The notes beneath the pieces were generated by a model. That model saw nothing but the letters and a program-made list of their open reading frames with translations. It searched no databases and was not told where the DNA came from. Of a DNA stretch of 64,000 bases, positions 34,561-47,099 are shown piece by piece. Origin of the DNA: Sphagnum compactum (taxonomy: Eukaryota > Bryophyta > Sphagnopsida > Sphagnales). Location of the stretch: assembly GCA_965153455.1 (NCBI GenBank), contig OZ234501.1, positions 3,348,001 through 3,412,000 on the forward strand, written 5' to 3'. A program made the position numbers and the translations under genes. Position 1 is the stretch's first letter. The number at the start of each line of letters is the position of its first letter.

Positions 34561-36701
34561 ACCTTTATTCTTGTGGTTCTTCATGTCCTTGATAGAACGT
34601 GTTTTGGCCTTCGGTATGGCCTTTGTTGTCCCAATTTTGTGCATGTTCAAATGAAGTCAACAATTGGGTGATAGTCCAGTCCATACTACCAACAATGGTA
34701 GTTGTATTTTAATCATTTGAAGGCAACATCATGGTTTCCTTGGTAATCTGTTTTGAGCCTTTAAATTCATTTACATCCAACTTTTCCTCTTCTTGTGGCA
34801 TATCCACAACGGAGTTTTCAATTGATGTACTTGCATGTTGTTTTTTGGGTGATGGCCCCACTATCAAGGATCTTCACATCCTTTGTCCCAAGATTTTTTG
34901 GCAAACCTTTCCAACGTTTTCTGTTGTAATAAGGTTTTGGCAATAAACCTTTTAGAGATTTGAACCTACACACTTGGACATGAACATGTTTGGCATTGAT
35001 GGAGCTTTCTCCAAATCAGTTTTTGCATCTACATTAGGTTGGGTCCTCATCTTTAATTGAATAAAAGAGGCATCATTTTTTTCAATCTACTGCTTTAATT
35101 CCTTTGACAACTAGGCATTAACTATATTGGGTAGCATTGGAATAGACATCTAGGATTATTTGTTCTTGGGTCAATGGGAGCATTTGGGCACCTTTTAGAG
35201 TTGTCAAAAAGTTGTAACTTGACCATTCCCTTCCACAATACACACACTAAAAGTTAGGACAATCCTTGTCTCATTTAATGGGGTCCCACATGATGAAAAA
35301 ATCATAGAAACTCATTGTATGACCCATTGCTTTATGAATCGAATAAAATTCAATTTCACGTAATACCTCAACAACCCCTCAAATCCAACTCACCTTTTAT
35401 TTCCTTCTTCTTTGTAGTCATTTTAATAAAGTCTCCCAAAACACTAAACCCTTCCAACAACCAATCGACTTTTTACTACTTCCTATGGCAACATAGACCC
35501 ACCACCATGTTTGAAGGAACTATTTGAAACTAAGGTCGCCCACAAGTTGTGTAAAGAAATAGTATAACCTAATAAGTTAGGTAGAGTTTCTTGCATAAAT
35601 GTTTCCTACATTGCTTCTCCGTCCATTTTAGGGTTTTACATTTCTACAAGGTTTAGGGTTTGATACCCTTTACACGTTTCGCATTTTCTCGATTATGCCC
35701 ACATTTGCTACAATATCACTTCCCATGTTATAGTTTAGTCCCCATGTTACAAACTTAGAAGAGAAGTACCTATATGTGAACACTTGGATTGGTTACAAAC
35801 TTAGAAGAGAAAGTACCTATATGTGAAACCTTGGATGGCAACATCAAGAAAAAATCTGAAAGTGTTAGCAAATTTTTTTTCAAACACTTTAGCAAAGAAC
35901 ACCACTATCATCTTTCAAACACTTCCAAAAAAGCCCACAACCTTTAAACTCAAATTTGAAATGGAAATTTTGTGGAAACGCATACACCGAAGAATCTTCC
36001 GAGCAATTGTACAACAATCAACCTTAGACAATTTCCTTAGACAATCTTAAGAACAAAATTGGAACTTTCATTTCGAAATTGTGTTTTGAGATAATCAAAG
36101 ACCAAATGAACAACAAGAGAAATTGGAACTGAACCTGAAATTTGAAGCTCACCAACAACATTCAAGTTGTATTTTGTGTTCAAGGGCCTTCAGCGAGAGG
36201 AAGAGACTTCAAGGTTAGGATTTATTGATAGGGAAGATACATTGTATCTGTGATATCCTACAATGTGCAATTGTCAATTCCTCACTGTGTGATTGTAAGT
36301 GCAACTTCATGTTTCACCCAGTTATATCAATTTCAGTATACTTCCCTCCTCTTCTGCAACACTTTTGCAAAAGATTCTTGGTCAACAGGGCATAAAGTAA
36401 TGTGTCAGACCACTCATTGAATTCACTGGATAGCAGCACTCTTCTGTGAAGTTCAGGTGCAGTTGGGAATAAGAGTGAAACTCCGAAATAACAATCAAAC
36501 ATTCAGATATCCTAATTGCACCACTGATGTCCCTCATGATTCTGATTATGAAACATGTTTTTCACATTGTGGCATATAGACATAATATCTTACCTTGTCT
36601 TTGACTAACACAAAAGTATTGCTGCATATCTCATCAACTTACTATGGTGACCCATCCACCCTCCAGCCTACTTCCAACTTGTAAGTTTTGTTTTATCCAT
36701 T

Positions 36702-39528
36702 TCATAGTTCTCCAGCACTAACTTCAGCTTCTGCAGGAGTCGTTTCCTGCTCAGTGGTGATACTCTTAACTGCTTCTGTAGCAGTAATGCTGTTCCCTTC
36801 ACTTTCTGAAGGTGTCACTGTCTCTGTTGCTGCTGACTTTACAACTTCCAAAGGATTTTCCAGCTCATCCAGCCCTTCCACTTCCCCAAATAGAGTTTTA
36901 AACAATTCCCGATGACAGGCATTACAGTAGCAAAACCATGAATAATGTCCCTCTCCATCAAGCTTGTGGTATTGGACTTCAGGAAGCAACCGCTTGGCAT
37001 AATCATTTGCAGCTGCTGGCTGCAATTTGTCATCAGTTCCCTACATTGGGAAGATCAAGTCATCATGTATCAGTGCATAATTGGCAAGCGACATTTTGAA
37101 GTACAGGAAGCCTCCTTAGATTTATGTGTTTATTGGAGCCAACTCAGCCATGGGAAGATGCAAGACTGGAACTCTGTCTAATATAGTCAAGTTTCATTTA
37201 GTGCACATGTGGATCATTCATGCTGCTTCAATGCTCCAAATACAAGTTAGTACCTGGAAAATGTGAATGGGTCCTGTGAAAACAGGAAGTACAGGTCCTC
37301 TGAATAAGAAAAGCACACGCTGGAAGAAACTCTGCCTCACAGGCTTTGGATGCATGTCTGTTAATTTGAAGCCCCAATCATGAACAAGCAATTTCAACTC
37401 CTCAGCCAGTGGCTTTGAACTTCCCTGCCTGACAGACTCACGCATGTGTGTCTCCCAAGCTGCACCAAATGTATCCTGTGCCAAAAGAGCACGGTCCTAC
37501 ACCCACCACTTCTGACACAAACTTTGAAGACAATTGGAAGTGTCCACACTGTTCAGACTGAATTTTGATACTTACCTGCTCTGGAAAATCTAAACATATA
37601 TATCCTTGGCGTCTCAATGAATATTGACTTGCTCCATGCAAAATATGTGAGAAACATGAGCAAACTCATGACCTGCAGTCAGAAGACAATTCATGCCCAA
37701 AAGAATAGGATATTGTACCTTTTCACTGACGATCTTCTTTATAGATCTCATACTGCCATTGATTTTCTTGACTGTTTTCTTGAGGAAGTTGGGCAAAAGG
37801 GAAGGGAAGTAACGTGCTAATCTGAACATATTCTTCTGTGTACGTGGTAATGTTCCCCAAATTTCCTTAGTTTCCTCTATTGTCATGTTCTTGGCATATG
37901 GATTGCCTGCTGGATTTATCATAACGACTCCTGCAAACGTGGAACCGAAACAGAGCATCATCCAAAATGCCAACAGGCCGGAAGAGGATCAAGTGCAAAA
38001 CCAGGAAGCAATATTTATCTTGGTAAAGGAGAGCACAATTTGGAAGAATAGATACCTGCAAGTCGCTCAGGAATGTACTTTAGGGCAGCCCAGGCATGTG
38101 GGCCACCACCTGAGAAGGCTAGCACCCAAAATTTCTGACCCAAGTTTAATGCATCTGCAATCCTAACTATGTCTTCAGCTGATGAGTTAAAAGACCTGTG
38201 TGGGTGAGGATCACTTTGCCCAAATCCAGGCCTGTCATATGAGACCAGCCGCACACCATATGTCACCAATAATTTCTCACTCACACCTGGGATTCCTGCA
38301 TTCATGAACCAATAAGTCAATATAGTCACATCCCATTTGAGCAAAGGGGAAAATTTTGAAGGCTAGAAAGTTATGTTCCAATGCTCCAATGCTCCAAATC
38401 ATGGGGAAAAACCTAAATCTAGAAAGTTGATGTTCCAACCTGCAAGGCGGGATGATAGAAAGTCATGGAGAACAAGGACAGAGTGTTGTGCAGTGTCATT
38501 TGTGGCACCCCATTCACAATATGCAACATATCTTCCATCTGGGAGCTGAATGCGGTCAGCCACAATCTTTGAAATGTCCACACCATACTTGGAGCCTCTC
38601 TCACCTGATCCCCATCCTGTGAGAACATCCCAATGAGAATACTGTATTAGAACCCTTAGACATTATGGCCAATGTTTCTGGGTAGACACAAATTGCAGAG
38701 TCTACAGGCACAGAGTCTGTGAGCAGGTACTTGAGTTCAACTAGTTAACAGAGTTTCACCACTTGAACTTGCCACCTGGATCTCCTGAATATGCCGCTAC
38801 AATTCACAGCATCCTTGAGAATTTGGCCACTCAATGATTTTGGTGTCATCTACCAACTCCAAGCATAAGGTGTAGAAAACAAATATAATAATAAGCTGTT
38901 TGATCTCCTCAAGCAATCCAAAGGTCTGTATAGGACTAAGCTAATTGGAAATTAGTAATACTGAGTAGAGTTTGAAACATGCAACACCTGCAATGAGGAT
39001 GCAGAGAAGAAGAATGCCAATGACTCCAGCACCAAAAGGGACAAAACGCTTGGGCTCATAACCCGCCTCTCTATTGATCGCCTTCCTCACTGTCTCATGT
39101 CCCGACTGCACAGTCTTGGCACCCCTGTCCATCCACGGCTGCAGTGTGCTGGAGACAGCCTCGGTGCTCTTTTGAATATAAGGGTGGTTGACAAGTGGCT
39201 GCAATTTGTCTTGAAACGTTCCCGCGGCTTGCCTCAAAGTCCCGGACCCTTGGATCACGTAGGGATGGTTCACGATCTTCTCCCGCCATGATGACCCCAC
39301 CGTCGTGGATGTCTCTCCATTGACTCCATCGCTCGGGGTTGACACCTCCTCTCCAGTTCCCTGGCTCACAGTTGATGAGACCTCCCCCTGTCCCTCCTCG
39401 GTTGGGGTTTCAATGCTTGTGGACTTCATTGTTCGTCCGGCATCCTCACTCTCCTTTCCCACTTGCTCCTGATAGCTCCCCTTATTGGAATCTGCTGCAA
39501 AAGGTGCGCTTTCTCGTTCACCCTCCAT
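36702..39528 (-). CDS. Membrane-anchored alpha/beta hydrolase fold protein
   Basis: Six coding exons on the minus strand: 39,528-38,988; 38,616-38,440; 38,295-38,056; 37,930-37,719; 37,496-37,254; 37,040-36,702 (TGA). Phases are 1,1,1,0,0 and all sites are GT-AG, giving about 583 residues. A Ser/Thr/Glu-rich N-terminal region of about 160 residues precedes one membrane segment (about 165-181, VPFGAGVIGILLLCILIAG). The hydrolase domain then starts with LPDGRYVAYCEWG. The nucleophile elbow is AFSGGG (Ser301). The Asp is in GTDDKL (474/475) and the catalytic His in GEGHYSWF (His503). An acidic tail of about 70 residues follows. Plant relatives are an uncharacterised hydrolase group, so substrate is unknown. 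The first ATG in frame after GTG is used. The exon 4 end (SEK, donor GTACAA) is the simplest frame-keeping choice. Confidence 0.9.
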
Positions 39529-40530
39529 ATCCACAATAAACTCCCCTCTAGGTTTCCTATTAGATTCCTGTCAGAATTCTCCAGCACTCAAAATGTTTGT
39601 CGCTAAAACCCTTTCGCTTTTGTTGAGACCACAAAACCGTCTCTATTTTTTCATCCTAATTCAAAAATTTCAGACCTCTATGGAACTTGATGTTAACAAC
39701 GCAGTTTATCCAGATTATTGAACGCTCCCCACAGCTGGTTGTTTAAACCACCACAAACTCTCCAGACTCTTCAACCATCTCTGCAGTTACTCACTCTAAA
39801 GATCAACACAAAATTCTCCAGACTATCTGACAAGCTACGATGACAAAACCAAAATTCTTCAAGTTCTTCGCGCCTCTCTCTGTATAGTGATCCTTTAGAC
39901 AGAAAATTTCTCCAGATTCCAAAACCCGTTCTTTGTACATCTAAATCTCGAAAACGATTCAATTTTCTTCCAGTTTTGCAACCCTCCTCTGTGCAGCCAG
40001 CTAGGAACAGACAGCCGAATCTCTCCCGGGTTCTTCAACCGTATGCGTAGTAGAGGATGAAAATGGTTTGAGATTTGGTTAAGGAGTGAGTTGATGGAGA
40101 GGAGAAAGGATTAGAGAACTGACGACGTAGTCAACAAAATCATCCGCAGACCCCCGGAAGTGGGTGGGGAGGTGATTGTTGAGGGAGGTAAGTAATGGGG
40201 ATTGGGCCGGTATGGGTGCTTGTGTCGAGTGTCGAGTCGCAGTCGTGGAGACAGCAGGCAGTGGCAGGTCGACGCGTGGAAGCTTGATAAGGCGACTGGG
40301 TCGTGACACCTGCACGCTGGCCTTGGTGCACGCTCCACCGGGCACCCCCTCCCGACTTTACCCTTCGTCCAGCCACCTGCTTCTGTGGCCACCGTCGCCC
40401 CCTTGGTTTTTAGCAGATGTTAGACAAGCCAAGTGTCGGTCTTGCCACATGGACGATGTTCCTGTGCGATCTGCAGCTGTAGTTGTGTTAAAGAAGTGGC
40501 TGGCAGATGGGATTTGGAGCTGAACAATAC
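39529..40530 (-). promoter_or_regulatory. Putative promoter and leader of the hydrolase gene
   Basis: Upstream of the hydrolase ATG on the minus strand. 40,140-40,520 is the most GC-rich stretch of this area, with CpGs; 39,560-40,030 is G/A-rich on the minus strand. Overlapping frames on both strands between 40,079 and 40,523 are by-products of composition. No core promoter element can be fixed. Confidence 0.4.
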
Positions 40531-42900
40531 CTACGAAGGCTTAATGCACCACCAGCGGTTTTTTTTGGGTGCAAATTATCGGCACTTGGCGACCCAAAAA
40601 TATCCAGTGCGACTCGCAGAAATGATTTTTGTGAAGAAAAATATTTTGAAGTCGCCATATTTAGACGAAAGAAAAATCGAATTTAGGGTTTATGTATAAT
40701 GCTATAGCCAAAGAGTAAGCACAAGAACTTGCACACTATATAGTATTCAAAAGCAACGGGACGCTTGTTTTGGTGGTTATACCTAGTGCCTCTTCTCACC
40801 ATGGCTATATCTTTTGAAGTGGGCATTCTAAAGTCATGTTTTCCCATGCTCCACTAATCTATTGTATGTGCGAATTGAATGTGTTTCACCTTGAACTAAC
40901 TTCACCTCATTCAACAACTATGGCATATCTAATTTGAAACTTCATACAGGTAAGCATGCCCAATTATGAAACACATGCCTATCATCGAACAACCCCATGG
41001 CACAAAGTGTAGTTGATAAATGGGCGTTGATGCCCGTTGGAATGTTCAAGAGGAGGTCTATAACCAAACGATGGGTTTGGAAAAAAAAAGAGTTGAGTTT
41101 AAGGAAAATTTCAAAATGTAATTTTGCATTTTTGTTTGTTGATGAGTGTGAAAGGGTATCATTCAAAAAAAATCAAGAGGGTTTCATGTGCAATGGTGTT
41201 TGGTAATGGGGCATGAAATATATTAGTTCACTGAGGACAAGTGATCATAAAAAGAGGGCACATACTAGTTGCAACCTTGAGTATGGGTATAATTTTGGTC
41301 CAAGTTCCAAATAAATAAATCCATAAGAGCATTGTGGTGTTTGGTCATGGGAAAATTTGAACAATTCCAACATCAAATTTCAAAAGGATAGTTTAATAAT
41401 GGGGTCATTTGACTTAAGGCTAAAAGTCACACCGATTATACAAAATAACACATTTTTTTGGTTGTGGGGGTTAGCTTGGCCTTTAAATGGCATGGAGGTG
41501 ATCATTAATGGCTAGAACACCCTAAAAAGAATATAATGCAAAAAGGAAAACAATGCAATTAAGCAACCCTTACACATTAGGATTTTTGGATCTTGCAAAT
41601 AAAGAATTTTTTTGCAAAAGCAAAAAAGGATCAAAATGGGCACTTTGCATTCCTACCAAAACATCCAAAACATCCAAAACAATATGAAGGGCCATGAACA
41701 AACTAATTATCAAAGGGACAATTATAGTCTTAGATTGAACTCTCAAATATGTCGTCCTTACCAACTTGGGTAGAAAATGATCTTAAACTATTAGAAATCT
41801 TGTTTTTTGCATATGAAATGAAACCATACAAGCCAAAAGCTTTACAATCAAATTTGAATGTCAAACAAGTAGTAAATATATGGCATGATTTAAAGTTGCA
41901 AAAGTCTATAATAAAAACAAAATATGTAGAAAAACCAAAATCAAATCTGAAATTAAACCTAACATTCCAAGAAATAAAAGTAAATATAGAACATGTAAGT
42001 GAGCCAAGATCAAGTCAAAAATTAAAATTAGGGTTGTAAAAATTAGATTTAAAACAAGAAAAAAAAGAAGGGTCAAGTTTGAAATTAGACCTAGAAGTAC
42101 AACAAGAGGGAAATGAGCTAAGGACTAAAGCTATGGAAGTTGGCATAGCTTCAAAGGGTAAACACGTGTGTTTGGCTCACATTTTAAGTGACTAACCAAG
42201 TGGTATGATGTTATGTATGGATTATAATACGGGCAAGTGCCTTCATAAATTCTAGATTGCAAGTTCAACTGGGTATTGATGCAATGGTTGGTGGATTGAT
42301 GGGAGTTTCATTGATGGCATAAATCACTTCCACCATATTTGCATTTGCCCCAAACTAAAGTCCATTTACTTGTTATCCTTATATTTAGTGACGTGTTCTA
42401 GATTAGTTGTTGTAACCATGGGCAACAAAAATAATAGGAAGGGAGGTTTACTAAGGTTAGGACCAACTACAAGCAGAAGCTTTACTAATTGATGTTGGTT
42501 CTCAATGAGACATTGAGTCTAAAACCCAAAAAAGAAATGTAGAAGCTAGAAGAAAATGAGCTTATAGAGAAGCTTTAGAATTAAATCAACAAATGTGGCC
42601 ATCACAAAGAAGAAAAGTGGAGATCATCATGTAAGAAGAATTGCTTCTAATCTTACTAAAACAGTGACTGATGGGTGAAAGCACAATAAGGGTGAACCAC
42701 TTTTATTCAAAACAAGTGATGTATAACAAGTATTATATATAGTACATAGTAAGGTAAAATCTTGATGGCATCCTTTGATTATATTAATCACAAGTGAAAA
42801 ACTCTAGAATTTACACGACATTTTTGAACTCAAAGTTCATTTTAAATCAAAATTAATTTTGATCCAACGGTTAGATGAAGAGGATTGGATAAAATCAATG
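40531..42900. other. AT-rich intergenic region, nothing firm
   Basis: No supported gene. An open frame at 41,749-42,039 is Lys/Leu-rich without a domain. Around 42,420-42,640 several frames contain Lys/Glu-rich peptides vaguely reminiscent of retroelement gag, too broken to annotate. Confidence 0.45.
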
Positions 42901-43176
42901 TACACGAAATATATAACTTATAGTTTTTCAATAGTCATAGGGCCTCAATTTATGATTCATAAAACATTACCAAACTAAAGAAAATTTTAAAAATAATGCA
43001 ATGTCCATTTATAAAATCTCCTCTTCTTTGATATGGTAGTGGGCTTTTCTTTAAAATAAGATATTATTATGCATATCATTACTAAACAAATATAAAAAAC
43101 ACATTTTTTGAATGAAATTTCATCCAAATTTTTTTTTAAAAAAAATTTCCTCTATTTAATTGATGTATATCAATAT
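42901..43176 (+). repeat. Dispersed repeat family, copy B, 5' part
   Basis: Matches the first half of copy A (32,883-33,150). It ends at AATAT (43,172-43,176), which is duplicated at 44,046-44,050 on the far side of the inserted LTR. Confidence 0.85.
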
Positions 43177-44045
43177 TGACGCACCCCCAAACTCCTAGAA
43201 AGACTTAGATGTGAGTCTGAAGGTGAAAACAACGAAAGAAAAAGTAGTTGGACTATGTTCCCTAACTAGCAACACTTCAGGGGGTAAGAGGGGCATGTTG
43301 GAACTCTAGGATGGGGACTAGGCTAAACTCACAAGCGAGAATTCAAGTTGAGATCAATTTGCACAACCAAGAAAGAAGGCAGTTAGTGTAAGTTAAATTG
43401 AAGTGGTGCGACAGACTTAATAAGAACAACTTCAAACACAAGCTTTACACAACCCGCAACCTTTGGGAGAAGGCACCACTCCCCTCCCTATAATATACTT
43501 TGTGCCTCTCCACGAGGACTACATCCAAATGCCATTTTTCTCCGGGATTCCCAAATGGGAGTCCCTAAATTGGAACTCTTGTTGTCCCAAAATTTTGGCC
43601 ACTCATATATTTTTCAAATTAAGTTTTTTTTGAAAATGCGAGGGCAATATCTTGTAGCCCTCAAAAAGATCTTTTCAACGATGTATAGCACACCTCAATC
43701 AGACCTCATTTGACCCTTGTTTTCTAGGGATTTGTGGTTGGGAGTCAAATTCCCAATTTGACTCCCGCCCCTTCTTTTGATCAAAACTCATGCCAATTAG
43801 GTCTAAATGAACAATTCAATGGCACTTTAATCATTTACGTTTCAAGACCTTTTTAATGATGTCTTGGGGGCCCAATTTGGCATTGGTTTGCCCTTTCAAC
43901 TAAAGCTCTAAACATTCACAACTCCCGCACAAGTGCAACTCCTAAAGTGGGAGCACTTGGGAGTCATTGGGGGAGAATGCACTCGCGGCCCCATGAGCCC
44001 TTGTACTTCACACTTACTCACGAACCCAATGTTAAGGATGCAACA
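43177..44045 (-). mobile_element. Solo LTR of the Ty3/gypsy family seen at 57.8-63 kb
   Basis: An 869-bp block starting TGACGCACCCCC and ending GCAACA, flanked by the perfect 5-bp duplication AATAT (43,172-43,176 and 44,046-44,050). It is a diverged relative of the 818-819-bp LTRs at 57,835 and 59,188: it shares the terminal TGACGC and GCAACA, the AAATGCCATTTTTCTCCGGGA region and the TTTGACTCCCGCCCCTTCTTT region, all in the order of the 59,188 copy (minus orientation). No internal domain is present, so it is a solo LTR formed by recombination between the two LTRs. Confidence 0.9.
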
Positions 44046-44354
44046 AATATCATACACCATGAAAAAATTCACCTAAGAATTCCATTCACAACCTTAGTCT
44101 TGAAGTATGTATTCAAATTTTTAAACTTTGTGATGGGTATTATTTCGTCACAAATATACTCCATACATTCAAATTCTTCAGTGTTTGTTGAATTTTTCAA
44201 AATATTGATTAGATGAAGTCTAAAGTTAATCAAATATACTTTAAAAAAATAAAATAATCCAAGATGTGATGTCCATACATTACCAAAAAATTTAATTGCA
44301 TAAAGATTATACGTGTGACTACAATTTTGGGGGGGCTTAGTGTGTTTCCACCCT
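44046..44354 (+). repeat. Dispersed repeat family, copy B, 3' part
   Basis: Continues copy B immediately after the solo LTR, starting with the duplicated AATAT and then CATACACCATG, which corresponds to CATTCACCAC in copy A. It ends near GTTTCCACCCTAAT. Confidence 0.85.
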
Positions 44355-44814
44355 AATGTGTTAACAACAGCATGTGATTTAGATGTGCAACAATTGTAGT
44401 AGAAAATGGCCATTTTGCGACTGGTCCATGTGACTAATTTTTAGTTGTAAGCAACATTTGTAACTAAAATTTTAATAGTCGCGTTGGACAAGTCGCATTG
44501 ACACTAGTTGCAAACGACAACGAATTTTGGATGAAAGAAAAATCAACAAAATACGTTTTCATCTTATGACTAGTCATATACGTATTGTCGTTTGCAATTA
44601 AGATGCGACTTTTTTGGTGAACAATGGGAACAAGTTATGTGTTGCCACGTGTCCCAACTATTAGTAATTGAAAATATTTTATTATTATTTTGAAATAATC
44701 TAAGATGTTTAATTTTTATGTTTGGATGGTTTAAATTGTGACACGTGGTGCAATAAAAATTTGCCACGTGGCATATTAATTGATATTTTCCAAATTAAAT
44801 TTAAATCAATATTT

Positions 44815-44960
44815 AGGTATGTAGGTTGCATTAAGTACCTACCTATAGACCTACCTACCCATTTAGGCTAAACACCTACCTAGATAGGCCCTATTTACCT
44901 ACCTAGGCCAAATACCTAATTAGGTAGGTAGGTAGGTAGAAAAATAGGTAGGCAAGTTAG
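44815..44960. repeat. TACC/GGTA inverted microsatellite
   Basis: CCTACCTA-type units between 44,835 and 44,910 are followed by GGTAGGTAGGTAGGTAG at 44,922 and on. The two halves can pair as a hairpin. Confidence 0.75.
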
Positions 44961-45084
44961 GGAAGTAGTAGTTAGGTGTAAATACATGAATATTTATATT
45001 TTACTTTGGGTCAAGTCATATTTAATGACTCATCCCATATGCCCATTTATTTTCATATGTAAATGTAAGACAAAACACCTTGTT

Positions 45085-45243
45085 TATATACTTTTCAAGA
45101 TGGGAATGAAAGCCAAAACATATGGGATAAATTTTTTAGTTGCAAGTCGTTTACAACTAAAAATGTTCAGTTGCAAACGACTTGCAACTAAAAAGTTTAT
45201 CCCATATATTTTGGTTATCATTCTCATCTTGAAAAGTATATAA
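45085..45243. repeat. 159-bp foldback (hairpin) sequence
   Basis: Left arm 45,085-45,158 pairs with right arm 45,169-45,243 around a loop of about 10 bases. The inner stem AGTTGCAAGTCGTTT pairs with AAACGACTTGCAACT. The outer stem TATACTTTTCAAGATG pairs with CATCTTGAAAAGTATA. Mismatches are few. It is either a MITE/foldback element or a potential small-RNA hairpin. Confidence 0.85.
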
Positions 45244-46236
45244 TTAAGTAAATAAGTGACACCTAACTAGTTAACTAATTAACTAATATAATTATTAATT
45301 ATTTAACGAATGAAATATAGAAAAATAAATTAATAAACTTGCTAATTAATTAATTAACAACTAAACTAGAAACTAACTAATTATTTATAGTAATAATAAT
45401 CAATATCTTATTATTACTGAATTTATTATTATATTATTAAATATTAATTAATTAATTAGTTAGATAAAGCATAATATTATATTAACTATAATAATCTATC
45501 AACCAATTTAATTAACTAGTAATTGGCTAATATTGAAATATTTAACTAATTATTACTAAGTAATAAATTATTATTTTGTAACCAAATAAATTAATATAAT
45601 AACTGAAATATTCAGTATTTAATTATTAATAACTATTAATTATAAATATTGACTATTAGGTTTTTATATATCTAATAATATAATTAAAACTTAGCCTAGG
45701 TTAACTATTTTATTATAATTACTCCCATTATTATTTTCATTTATATAGTTAATAGTAAATATATAAGTAAATATTTAATATTAAAATATCATTAATTCAA
45801 TTATTATTGTAGCTAGTTGGTAGCCAAGGTAAACTATTTTATTATTATTATTATTCATATTATTAATTCACTCATTAATTGATTTATGAACTATTACAAT
45901 AAATATTATATATTTTTAATAATTATATTTTTTCCTTCGAAAATAATTTGTATAATAATTTATTAGATTTCCATTCTAACTAATACAATAATTATTATAA
46001 AATATAAAATAATAGTACTGAAAACTAGTAATATATATTAGTAAATGATTATAATCATTGACTTATTAATAATTAATAAATATCAACTATAAATTTTAAA
46101 TACAAAAATTTAAAACTATATATTAATATTTCTTAATAATTATTATATTAATCTAATAATATTTCATAATTGATTACTTATAATAATAAGAACAATAACG
46201 TAATTTGTCACTAGCCTAGGTTAGTTATTTTATTAC

Positions 46237-46274
<38 letters not shown>

Positions 46275-47099
46275 GTCACTTGTTAGATTATTATGATTTA
46301 CTACAATTAAGTTTTCATTTTTTTTTAAGAAAGAAAAATTAATTCGTAATAAGTACATTAGTCATTTGAAAAGAATTTAATAATAATTTAATAATATATT
46401 AAAAAATTTATAATTACTTCAATAATTATAGAATTATTTTTCTTATCATTCTAATATCATCATCATTATGATCATTATGTAACAAGATATTACTGTTTTT
46501 AAATTTTAGTTAAAGATAATATTTAAATTTAGTTTTTATTACATGTAATTAATATAAATATATAATATAATATTAATACAAATAATAATAAATGTCATTT
46601 TTAATAATTTTAAGAAGTATAATAAAATGGTTTGGATAAACTTATAATATGGGCACAATATATTTAACAAATATCTTATGTATAATTTTGATATACTCAA
46701 AATATATACCATTTAATGTAACCATAATATCAAGGCCATTTATGATAATAATAATATTTGAATACACATCTAATATGGTTCTTCATATACATTCAAATTA
46801 TACATTCATAAATCCTAATACACCGAACTATATTTTTTAAAATTCACAAAATATACCTTTATATACTTATAGGGTTACAACTAAGTTGGTCACATTACAA
46901 CCAATGGGACATAAATTGTTCTTCTTAGATGAAAACTTAACTAAATGTTGTTCACATGGAAGGATGAACACCAAACTAGTTGCAAACTAGTTGCACTGTA
47001 GTTGCAAATATGACCAACACAAGAAATAGTTGCAAAAAGTCCAAATGTAGTTGCAAATAACTAATAGTCGCATGTAGTCGCAAAGAGATTAGTTACATT

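Larger units (their letters stand above)
32090..36701. other. Intergenic region between helicase and hydrolase
   Basis: AT-rich, no gene supported. It holds repeat copy A (32,883-33,457), a degenerate short-period array (33,895-34,235) and a possible LTR fragment. Open frames of 60-136 codons here are in repeats or lack domains. The two flanking genes are convergent, so part of this is 3' UTR. Confidence 0.5.

Noticed and set aside
37577-37641. Alternative hydrolase exon ending FPEQ before a GTAAGT donor
   Set aside because: It can be put in frame only with a weak acceptor and a different exon 4 end. Joining SEK (37,719) to DRALLAQ (37,496) is phase-correct and fits the fold without it.
42420-42640. 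Lys/Glu-rich peptides resembling retroelement gag or zinc knuckle
   Set aside because: Frame changes and stops every few codons. Only one Cys pair with loose spacing is visible, too weak to annotate.
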